Assembly: GCF_000376825.1 (NCBI RefSeq)
Contig: NZ_AQXW01000004.1
Location: 1,116,001-1,180,000 of the forward strand
Direction: 5' to 3'
Source of the DNA: Demetria terragena DSM 11295
Lineage (GTDB): Bacteria; Actinomycetota; Actinomycetes; Actinomycetales; Dermatophilaceae
Length of the DNA: 64,000 bases
Below, piece by piece: positions 33,351-40,092 of this stretch. Below the pieces are notes generated by a model, which had not been told where the DNA came from, searched no databases, and saw nothing but the letters and a program-made list of their open reading frames with translations. Numbering within the stretch: position 1 is the stretch's first letter; the number at the start of each line of letters is the position of its first letter. Position numbers and translations under genes: made by a program.

Positions 33351-34388
33351 ATGAATGCGTCGCCGAGTGAGCCTCACCTGACTTCGGGCGACACCCGCCC
33401 ACATAACCGGCAGTTAGGCGTGGGATCACGTGTGGTTTTGCGTTATCGCGATGCTGACGGGGCGCTGACCGACGCTCTCGGTGAGTTGCTTTCTTTCGAC
33501 GACGAGGTGGCCGTCGTGCGTACCCGCCGCGGCGACGTTCGAGTCCCCCGCGACGCCATCGTCACCGGCAAGGAAGTCCCGCCGGCTGCGAAACGTCCTG
33601 GCCGACCCCATCGGGTAGTCGGCGCCGCCGACCTGCAAGAACTCATGGTCGGCGGGATGCCACCACTGGAGTCGCACTGGCAGGGACGCTGGCTACTTCG
33701 CGCGGCCAATGGCTACACCGGGCGCGCGAATAGCGTTCTGCCACTAGGAGATCCAGGGATGCCAGTGGCGGACGCCATCACTGCGATCGAACGCTGGTAC
33801 GACAGCCGCGGGCTTCCCGGGTTGGTTCAGGTTTATGGGCCAACCGCCGCCGAAGCGCTGAATAGCGGTATCGGTCGGGACCTGGTGGCGGCCGAGTGGC
33901 GGGCAATGCCTGACGTCTTGGTGATGACGGCACCGACCGACGCCGTGGTGGCTGCAGCGGGTTCACCTGAGCACGATGTCGCGGTCACCGAGCGGGTAAG
34001 CGATCGCTGGATTGCGGGCGCCACCGCTCGCGAGCGGGACAATTCAGGCACGCTCACGCAGATTCTGGGACGAGTCCGCGACGGGAGATATGTGACGTTG
34101 GGCACAGACCGCATTCCGGACGCCGTGGGGCGCCTGGCGCTCGGACGAGGCTGGGCCGGGATTTTCGCCGTGCACGTGCAGCCGAGTCTGCGACGGCAGG
34201 GCCTGGCGCGACGTACGGTCGGCGTGCTCGCCCGCGCGGCGCAGGCGGCCGGAGCGCAGGCGACGTACCTGCAGGTGGAGGCCGGCAACACGGCCGCCGT
34301 GACGCTGTACGAGTCCCTGGGCTTTGAGACGCACCACGAATACGCCTACCTCCGCCACCCCTCGCAAGCATCGACTAGCGGCATATGA
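33351..34388 (+). CDS. GNAT-family N-acetyltransferase
   Basis: A 345-residue protein. Residues about 20-80 form a small beta-rich domain (VGSRVVLRYRDADGALTDAL) similar to an SH3-like barrel. The rest is a double GNAT layout, with the acetyl-CoA site in the C-terminal domain: IFAVHVQPSLRRQGLARRTVG (R/Q-x-x-G-x-G/A loop) followed by YLQVEAGNTAAVTLYESLGF. It is divergent from fdxA across 69 bp, a gene order seen in other actinobacteria. It is not clearly MshD. A leaderless-type promoter (TAGTAT) precedes it. The substrate is unknown. Confidence 0.87.
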   Translation: MNASPSEPHLTSGDTRPHNRQLGVGSRVVLRYRDADGALTDALGELLSFDDEVAVVRTRRGDVRVPRDAIVTGKEVPPAAKRPGRPHRVVGAADLQELMVGGMPPLESHWQGRWLLRAANGYTGRANSVLPLGDPGMPVADAITAIERWYDSRGLPGLVQVYGPTAAEALNSGIGRDLVAAEWRAMPDVLVMTAPTDAVVAAAGSPEHDVAVTERVSDRWIAGATARERDNSGTLTQILGRVRDGRYVTLGTDRIPDAVGRLALGRGWAGIFAVHVQPSLRRQGLARRTVGVLARAAQAAGAQATYLQVEAGNTAAVTLYESLGFETHHEYAYLRHPSQASTSGI

Positions 34389-34423
34389 CGAGTGTTTGGT
34401 GATCGACACCCGCCATATGCCGC
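34378..34423. repeat. 10-bp inverted repeat after the GNAT gene
   Basis: GCGGCATATG (34378-34387) and CATATGCCGC (34414-34423) flank 26 bp and span the GNAT stop codon. No T-run follows in either direction, so it may be a weak RNA hairpin or a protein-binding pair. Confidence 0.35.
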
Positions 34424-34476
34424 CAGTCGACGGCGGGTCGCTCCTGAGCCGCGCATGGCCTGCTTAACTGACCCGT

Positions 34477-35208
34477 ATGACCGCACCTGAGCCAACCATC
34501 CTGGCGACCTCGGGTGGCATCAGACCGGGCGGGCACACCTTCTTTGAGTTCAGCGCGCTCTCGACCTTCGCCGTTGAGTTGGCCGGAATCACCGGGCGAG
34601 CCCCGAGAGTCTGCTTTCTGGCCACGGCGCTAGGAGACAACGAAGCGGTGCTCGCGCGGTTGCATGATGCGGCACGGCTAGCGGGCTGGCAGTCCAGTCA
34701 CGTACAGCTCTTTCCGATGCCCAACGTCCCCGACATCCGGGAGCACCTGCTCGCCCAGGACGTGGTCTGGGTGATGGGCGGCAGCGTCGCCGGGTTGCTC
34801 GCGATGTGGCGTGTGCACCGGGTCCACGAGGCGATGCGAGCGGCATGGGAGGCGGGCGTGGTCCTCACCGGCGTCTCGGCTGGCTCGATCTGCTGGCATA
34901 TCGGCGGTACGACCGACTCGTTTGGCACGGATCTGCGGCCGGTCACAAATGGGCTGGCGCTCCTGCCCTACAGCAACGGCGTCCATTACGACTCGGAACC
35001 GCAACGCCGTCCGCTATTCCAGTCCCTTATCACCGACGGCGCCCTTCCGCCCGGGTATGCCACCGACGACGGAGTCGGATTGCTTTACCGCGGAACGGAA
35101 TTGGCCGAAGCCGTCACCGAGGTCGACGGCAAGGGCGCCTACTGGGTCGAGCGCGGATCGGGGTGCGCCGCGGTGGAGGCGAGACTCGAGGTCCGTCGCC
35201 TCACCTGA
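34477..35208 (+). CDS. Peptidase S51 (peptidase E-like)
   Basis: A 243-residue serine peptidase-like protein of the S51/peptidase E family, which cleaves N-terminal aspartyl dipeptides. The nucleophile motif VLTGVSAGSICWH is clear (Ser of GVSAGS). WVMGGSVAGLL and the conserved NGLALLPYSNGVHYDSEPQRR with a likely catalytic His match actinobacterial members often called peptidase E. Some relatives act as cyanophycinases, but no cyanophycin genes are nearby. The 3' end overlaps the convergent TetR gene by 8 bp. Confidence 0.88.
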   Translation: MTAPEPTILATSGGIRPGGHTFFEFSALSTFAVELAGITGRAPRVCFLATALGDNEAVLARLHDAARLAGWQSSHVQLFPMPNVPDIREHLLAQDVVWVMGGSVAGLLAMWRVHRVHEAMRAAWEAGVVLTGVSAGSICWHIGGTTDSFGTDLRPVTNGLALLPYSNGVHYDSEPQRRPLFQSLITDGALPPGYATDDGVGLLYRGTELAEAVTEVDGKGAYWVERGSGCAAVEARLEVRRLT

Positions 35209-35908
35209 CTGAGTCGGCGTCGCGTGCTTGCCGCCGCAACCCTTCCAGGAGCAGGTCGAGGCCGGCCCGGAACTGCAGCGCATCGTCGTGATTCTCGAAG
35301 ACGTCAACGATGGCGTGGAGGAACGGCCATTCGTCTGGGTCGAGGTCCCTCCATGCCGCCACCGCCCCAGCGAAGTACTCATCGCGCGCCACCGTTCCGT
35401 TGGTGACATCCTCGGGCGGCTGCTGACCCAGGTCAGCTGCGACGCCCACGACATACCCGATGACGGCGGAGGTCGCATGGAAACTCTCCAGCGGCGGCAA
35501 CTTGAGACGGAGCACCTGTTGACCCACTCGTTCGTAGTAGCGCAGTGAGTTTGGCTGACTGCCCGTATTGCGCATGAAGTAGGAGCCCAACCACGGCCGG
35601 GAAACGACCGCGTCGTAGAGCACGATCGCAGTGCGACGCAGGTCGTCGATCGGGTCGGGGTTCATGAGCCCCTCAATTTCATCCAGCACCCCGTCCATGA
35701 CGAAGTCGGCGGCCCGATCGAACAACTCGTCCTTGCTGTCGACGTACCAGTAGATGCTGGCGACACCACCACCGAGACGGTGCGCGAGCGCCCGGAAGGT
35801 CAGTGCTGAGTCCCCAGCTTCATCGAGCAGCCGAACCGCTTCGGTCATCACGGACTCCATGGAATGCGAGGCGCGCCGGCCAGATCGGCGCTTCTGCGGA
35901 GGAGTCAT
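35201..35908 (-). CDS. TetR-family transcriptional regulator
   Basis: A 235-residue repressor. The N-terminal HTH (residues about 20-65) contains MTEAVRLLDEAGDSALTFRALAHRLG and the recognition helix VASIYWYVDSKDELFD. The C-terminal domain (TetR_C-like, many aromatics) should bind a drug-like ligand. It is divergent from a DHA2 transporter gene, and the 111 bp between them hold three copies of a TCGAAC-N3-GTTCGA palindrome, the obvious operators. The start has CAGGAT seven bases upstream, again leaderless in style. Confidence 0.92.
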   Translation of the reverse strand: MTPPQKRRSGRRASHSMESVMTEAVRLLDEAGDSALTFRALAHRLGGGVASIYWYVDSKDELFDRAADFVMDGVLDEIEGLMNPDPIDDLRRTAIVLYDAVVSRPWLGSYFMRNTGSQPNSLRYYERVGQQVLRLKLPPLESFHATSAVIGYVVGVAADLGQQPPEDVTNGTVARDEYFAGAVAAWRDLDPDEWPFLHAIVDVFENHDDALQFRAGLDLLLEGLRRQARDADSVR

Positions 35909-35941
35909 ACGTCACATCCTGTCACGCATCAGTTGTGCGCC

Positions 35942-36004
35942 TTGCAGCACATCGAACATTGTTCTATAGTCTCGAACGTCGTTCGATAGTCGAACGTCGT
36001 TCGA
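35942..36004 (+). promoter_or_regulatory. Efflux gene promoter with three TetR operators
   Basis: TTGCAG (35942-35947), a 17-bp spacer and TATAGT (35965-35970) form a good plus-strand promoter. Three 15-bp palindromes TCGAAC-N3-GTTCGA lie at 35952-35966 (imperfect), 35972-35986 and 35990-36004 (both perfect, 18 bp apart). The first sits in the spacer, the other two at and after the predicted transcription start, an ideal repression layout. Confidence 0.8.
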
Positions 36005-36019
36005 TAATTGGAGGTGCAC

Positions 36020-37495
36020 ATGAGCACCACGGCTAGCTCCGTCAGCACGGCTCCTGCGCGACGTACCTATTCATCGCTGCGCGCCGCCTGGATTCCCCTC
36101 ACCGCCCTATGTCTCGCGTTCTTCGTAGAGATGGTGGACAACACGTTGTTGTCGATCGCCTTGCCGACGATTGGCCGAGATCTCGGCAGCAGCACAACCT
36201 CGCTGCAGTGGGTCAGTGGCGCGTACGCCTTGACCTTCGGCGGATTGATGCTGACCGCCGGCTCCCTTGCCGACAGATTCGGTCGCAGACGCGTGCTCCT
36301 GATAGGGCTCGCGGCATTTGGCACCATCAGTCTCGGTGCATGGTTTGTCGAGTCGACCGCCGAGCTGATTGTCCTACGTGCAGCGCTCGGCCTGTGCGCA
36401 GCGGCGATGGCGCCCATCACCAACTCGCTCATCTTTCGCCTCTTCGACGACGAAGAACTCGTGCGGAAGGCCTTCCCCGTGATGATGACGGTCGGCATGA
36501 GCGGCTTCATCCTCGGCCCCCTCATCGGCGGGTCAGCGCTCGCACACGTCGGATGGGAGTGGCTTCTCCTCGCGAACGCACCCATTGCGCTGATCGCGTG
36601 GATCGGCGTACGGGCCGGGGTGGCCAAGGACCACGCCGATGACCTGACCAATGACGTGCTGGACCTGCCAGGAGCCGCACTCAGCATGAGCGCGATTGGG
36701 CTCGGATGTTATGCGCTGACGAGCGGCGTGGAGCACGGCTGGCTATCGGTCGTCACGCTCGCGTGCGCGCTAGGCGCATTGGCCGCAGCGCTTGGATTCA
36801 TCCGACGTGAACGCAGCACTGCCACTCCCATGCTCGACCTTCGCGTGTTTAGCCAAGGCACGGTGCGCGGAGCGGCGATCGCCCAACTGGGCACCGCGAT
36901 CGCGATGGCCGCGGTCATGTTCTCGCTCATCCTGCATTTCCAGTACGCCTACGGCTGGAGCCCCATCAAGGCTGGCCTCGCTAACCTGCCGATGATCATC
37001 GCGATGCTGCTCTTCTCGCCGCTCACCGAAGCGCTCGTGAAGCGGTTCGGGCATCGGCTCGCGTGCCTCATCGGCGCCGGTGTCATGGCCGTTTCCATCG
37101 GGTGGCTCGCCGTCGCGGTCGAGCACGGCTACCTCGCAATTGCGATCGGAATTGTTGGCATGACGGCGGGCCTGCGCACGGTCTTCATGACCTGTGCGGT
37201 CGCCCTCATCGCCGCGATGCCAGAGAACCGTACGTCCCTCGGTGCGGCTCTGAACGACACCGCGCAGGAAGTCGGGACCAGCATCGGTACGGCCCTGGTC
37301 GGCACCGCGATCGCCGCCTTGGTCACAACTGCCCTGCCGATCGGTGAGTGGTCCCCGGACCTGGTCGCTTCGTTCTTCCGCGGTGAGCGCGTGACATTCA
37401 CCGTTCTCGCTGTCGTGGTTGGACTGGTCGTGGGCTTCGGCTCGCTGTCCCTAACCGACTCTCGTGGCACCGAGGAACCCGCCCCGTCCGCGTGA
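36020..37495 (+). CDS. DHA2-type MFS multidrug transporter
   Basis: Proton-driven drug exporter of 491 residues with about 14 transmembrane helices (EmrB/QacA type). Signatures are the helix 1 motif CLAFFVEMVDNTLLSIALPTI, the loop motif GSLADRFGRRRVLLIGL (motif A), and motif C-like glycine-rich GMSGFILGPLIGG. GGAGG lies five bases before the ATG at 36020. It is controlled by the divergent TetR protein through three operators in the shared upstream region. The substrate is unknown, possibly a lipophilic cation or antibiotic. Confidence 0.92.
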   Translation: MSTTASSVSTAPARRTYSSLRAAWIPLTALCLAFFVEMVDNTLLSIALPTIGRDLGSSTTSLQWVSGAYALTFGGLMLTAGSLADRFGRRRVLLIGLAAFGTISLGAWFVESTAELIVLRAALGLCAAAMAPITNSLIFRLFDDEELVRKAFPVMMTVGMSGFILGPLIGGSALAHVGWEWLLLANAPIALIAWIGVRAGVAKDHADDLTNDVLDLPGAALSMSAIGLGCYALTSGVEHGWLSVVTLACALGALAAALGFIRRERSTATPMLDLRVFSQGTVRGAAIAQLGTAIAMAAVMFSLILHFQYAYGWSPIKAGLANLPMIIAMLLFSPLTEALVKRFGHRLACLIGAGVMAVSIGWLAVAVEHGYLAIAIGIVGMTAGLRTVFMTCAVALIAAMPENRTSLGAALNDTAQEVGTSIGTALVGTAIAALVTTALPIGEWSPDLVASFFRGERVTFTVLAVVVGLVVGFGSLSLTDSRGTEEPAPSA

Positions 37496-37514
37496 GCGCG
37501 ATGAGCCAGGACGG

Positions 37515-38132
37515 TCATGGCCAACGGTCCCCCAACGCTTCCACCACGCGGCGGCAGGACCACACCTTGCTCGCCAGCACCACAATGCAAACCGCGTAGG
37601 CCACCGTTGGGAATCCTGCAATCACGAGCAAGACCACCGCTGCGGTGTTCAGGCACTTAGCCGGAGGCCACCAGTTCAGGCGCCACACCAGGCGATCGAC
37701 GCGGTGAAAATCGTTGGGGCTCAACAGTGGCCACGCGAGAAACGCTAACGACAACATCGTGTCGATGACCATGAAACTGACAAAGAAGAGTGCTGCGAGA
37801 AACCACAGATGGGGCGCAAAGGTCAGGGCCGTGGCGCCGAGCAACGCGGTGCATGCGCGGTCACCCACGATGTCGAGGACCGCACCCAAGCGCGTCTCTT
37901 GGCGCAGTCGACGGGCTGTCCAACCATCGGCGACATCACCGATCCAATAGACGGCATATCCCACCATCAGCCCAGTGCCATTGTGCTCGGCGAGCGCATA
38001 GGTCGCTATACCAACCGCCAGAGCGGTACGCAGGATAGTGATGAGGTTGGGCGTGGTGCTCAAGCGACCAATTGGGTCGGGAGGTTGGGATCGGCCAGGG
38101 TCAACCGCGAGCGGAGTCGTGAGAGAAGCCAT
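37515..38132 (-). CDS. CDP-alcohol phosphatidyltransferase
   Basis: Integral membrane enzyme of 205 residues that joins CDP-diacylglycerol to an alcohol in phospholipid synthesis. The active-site motif D-x2-D-G-x2-A-R-x8-G-x3-D-x3-D is complete in DVADGWTARRLRQETRLGAV followed by LDIVGD. Five or six transmembrane helices are predicted. The alcohol (glycerol-phosphate, inositol-phosphate or other) cannot be told. The start follows CACTCT seven bases away, in leaderless style. It is divergent from a two-component system with a 20-bp palindrome between, which suggests that system regulates it. Confidence 0.88.
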   Translation of the reverse strand: MASLTTPLAVDPGRSQPPDPIGRLSTTPNLITILRTALAVGIATYALAEHNGTGLMVGYAVYWIGDVADGWTARRLRQETRLGAVLDIVGDRACTALLGATALTFAPHLWFLAALFFVSFMVIDTMLSLAFLAWPLLSPNDFHRVDRLVWRLNWWPPAKCLNTAAVVLLVIAGFPTVAYAVCIVVLASKVWSCRRVVEALGDRWP

Positions 38133-38209
38133 GACATCGAGAGTGGCTCGCAGCGCAGGCGCCGGGAACAGGCTGCGGGACCACGCCTGGCCGGCACGTG
38201 CCGGTGGGG

Positions 38210-38229
38210 TTCGGTACCTCGGTACCGAA
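38210..38229. promoter_or_regulatory. 20-bp palindromic site
   Basis: TTCGGTACC-TC-GGTACCGAA is a perfect inverted repeat between the divergent phosphatidyltransferase and histidine kinase genes. It is a good candidate binding site for the neighbouring NarL-type response regulator. Confidence 0.6.
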
Positions 38230-38278
38230 TCTCTGTCGCCTCCCGCCGTCGTGGCCGGCGCTGGCGCACACTGTGACC

Positions 38279-39448
38279 GTGGCACCTCACCTGGCCTTGA
38301 CCCGCGCGCGGCGACCGAGCGGCGCCTGGCGCAACCGCGCGCTCCGGGCCAAGGACACGTTGTACGACCAGTTCGCTGAACTGCACCGACTCGGCGTCAC
38401 GATTGCGGCGACGGGCGTCTTGATTGGCTTCTTTGTCGCGGTCGTGGCGGAGAAGATGCCCGGCGGCGGGCAGTTCATCGCGCTGCTCTTGGTGGTCTTC
38501 GCCGCGAGAACGAGGCGCTCCGACCTCAAGGTGTGGGTCTTCGCTGTGGCAGCCGTCATCCCTGCGTGGAACAGTTCGAGCAGCAGCCTTGGGTCGGCAA
38601 TCATGGTCGGTTGTTTGATCTTCCTTGGCATCGTGCTCGCGCCTGAACGCCTGCACTGGGTGCCCATCGTGGCGGCCGTCGTGGCCGGACTCGCGCCGCC
38701 GAACATGGGCGACTTCGGCTACGTCTCGCTGCCGCACAACAGCACGTTCGCGGCGGCTATTGGCTTGACCCTCGGCATCGCCAGCCGTCGCGCGGCACAG
38801 CGCGAGCATCACTTGCGGGTGCGTACCGAAGCCAGTGAGTCCCACGCGGTGTGGCTCGAACAGCGCACCGCGTTAGCCCGGGAACTCCACGACGTGGTGG
38901 GCCACCACGTCACCGCCATGGTGATCCAGGCCGAGGCTGGCCGAGTCAGCGATCCGCGATCGGCATTGACCAGGATCGCGGACCTCGGGCGCACCGCCCT
39001 GGTCGAGTTGGACGCACTAGTGGTGCACTTGCGTGACCCCCAGGCGGCCGCAAACACTGCGGCGCCACCGCGATTGGCAGATATCAACCCGGCCCTCACG
39101 GCTCCCCTCACCCAATCCGGTATTGCCGTCGATGTCGACGTCGAGGAGACCTCCCACATCGGCGAAGTGGTCGAACTAGCGGCCTACCGCATCGTTCAGG
39201 AGGGACTGACCAATGTCCTGAAACACGCTGTGGCGCAACGGGTGTGGGTCGTGGTGCGTGTCACCGACTCACACCTTCGGCTCAGCGTCTTGGACGACGG
39301 ACGCGGACCCGGACCGGGTGCTGGCTCGGGGCTCACCGGAATCAACGAACGGGTGACTTCGCTCGGCGGCTTTTGGGAATTCGCCGCTCGACCTGGCGGA
39401 GGCAGCCAACTCGATGCCTTCCTCCCGCTACCTCAAGGCACGCTGTGA
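38279..39448 (+). CDS. NarL/DesK-type sensor histidine kinase
   Basis: Membrane sensor kinase of 389 residues. An N-terminal block of about five transmembrane helices (residues about 30-165) has no extracellular sensor domain, so it probably senses the membrane itself, as DesK does. The HisKA_3 box with phospho-acceptor His is RTALARELHDVVGHHVTAM. The ATPase domain has EGLTNVLKHA (N box), VLDDGRGPG (G1) and GSGLTGINERV (G2). GTG 38279 is preferred. Its stop overlaps the response regulator start (GTGA). Confidence 0.9.
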   Translation: MAPHLALTRARRPSGAWRNRALRAKDTLYDQFAELHRLGVTIAATGVLIGFFVAVVAEKMPGGGQFIALLLVVFAARTRRSDLKVWVFAVAAVIPAWNSSSSSLGSAIMVGCLIFLGIVLAPERLHWVPIVAAVVAGLAPPNMGDFGYVSLPHNSTFAAAIGLTLGIASRRAAQREHHLRVRTEASESHAVWLEQRTALARELHDVVGHHVTAMVIQAEAGRVSDPRSALTRIADLGRTALVELDALVVHLRDPQAAANTAAPPRLADINPALTAPLTQSGIAVDVDVEETSHIGEVVELAAYRIVQEGLTNVLKHAVAQRVWVVVRVTDSHLRLSVLDDGRGPGPGAGSGLTGINERVTSLGGFWEFAARPGGGSQLDAFLPLPQGTL

Positions 39449-40092
39449 CCGCGCCGATTCGGGTCGCAGTGGTGGACGACCAGTCGCTCGTCGTCGAGGG
39501 ATTTAGTCTCATTCTGAACGCCGCGGATGGCATAGAGGTCGCGCTGCAATGCGCGGATGGTCAGGCTTTGGTTGATGCGGTCCATCGAGGCAGCAACCTC
39601 GATGTCGCACTCGTCGATATCCGGATGCCCGTGATGGACGGGCTGGAGGCGACCCGGCGCCTGGCACGCGTTGCCTCGGCTCCATCGGTCATCGTGGTGA
39701 CAACGTTCGATGACGACGCCTATGTGCTCGAGGCGATCGCCGCCGGGGCTGCGGGTTTTCTTCTCAAGAGGTGTACCGGTCGCGAACTGGTGGACGCCGT
39801 ACGCGCCGTCGCTGCCGGTGATGCAGTCCTATCCCCCGGAGTGACACAGGCTGTCCTGCGGCACGTCCATCCGAGCGGAGCCACCGCGCCCGACCTCGAC
39901 CGTTTCCACCTCACCGAGCGCGAGCGGGACGTGCTCGCACTCATTGGAGACGGGCTGAACAACACGGAGATCGGCGAGGCGTTGTTCCTCTCCATGAGCA
40001 CCGTGAAGTCGCACGTCAGCAACGTGCTGGCTAAGACCGGATCCCGCGACCGGGTGCAAGCAGCACTCCTGGCGCACCGCGCCAGCGCCTAA
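39445..40092 (+). CDS. NarL-family response regulator
   Basis: A 215-residue DNA-binding response regulator. The receiver domain has the acidic pair VVDDQ, the phosphorylation Asp in VALVDIRMPVMDG and the conserved Lys in FLLKRC. The C-terminal LuxR-type HTH reads LTERERDVLALIGDGLNNTEI then MSTVKSHVSNVLAKTG. It is translationally coupled to the kinase gene (GTGA overlap). Its probable site is the palindrome at 38210-38229. Its 3' end overlaps the convergent dehydrogenase gene by 4 bp. Confidence 0.93.
   Translation: MTAPIRVAVVDDQSLVVEGFSLILNAADGIEVALQCADGQALVDAVHRGSNLDVALVDIRMPVMDGLEATRRLARVASAPSVIVVTTFDDDAYVLEAIAAGAAGFLLKRCTGRELVDAVRAVAAGDAVLSPGVTQAVLRHVHPSGATAPDLDRFHLTERERDVLALIGDGLNNTEIGEALFLSMSTVKSHVSNVLAKTGSRDRVQAALLAHRASA

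Noticed and set aside
34477-35208. Cyanophycinase
   Set aside because: The S51 family includes cyanophycinases, but there is no cyanophycin synthetase nearby and the protein resembles the peptidase E-like group.
35952-36004. LexA SOS boxes
   Set aside because: The half-sites TCGAAC and GTTCGA match the actinobacterial SOS box, but the spacer is 3 bp rather than 4 and the sites are next to a divergent tetR gene.
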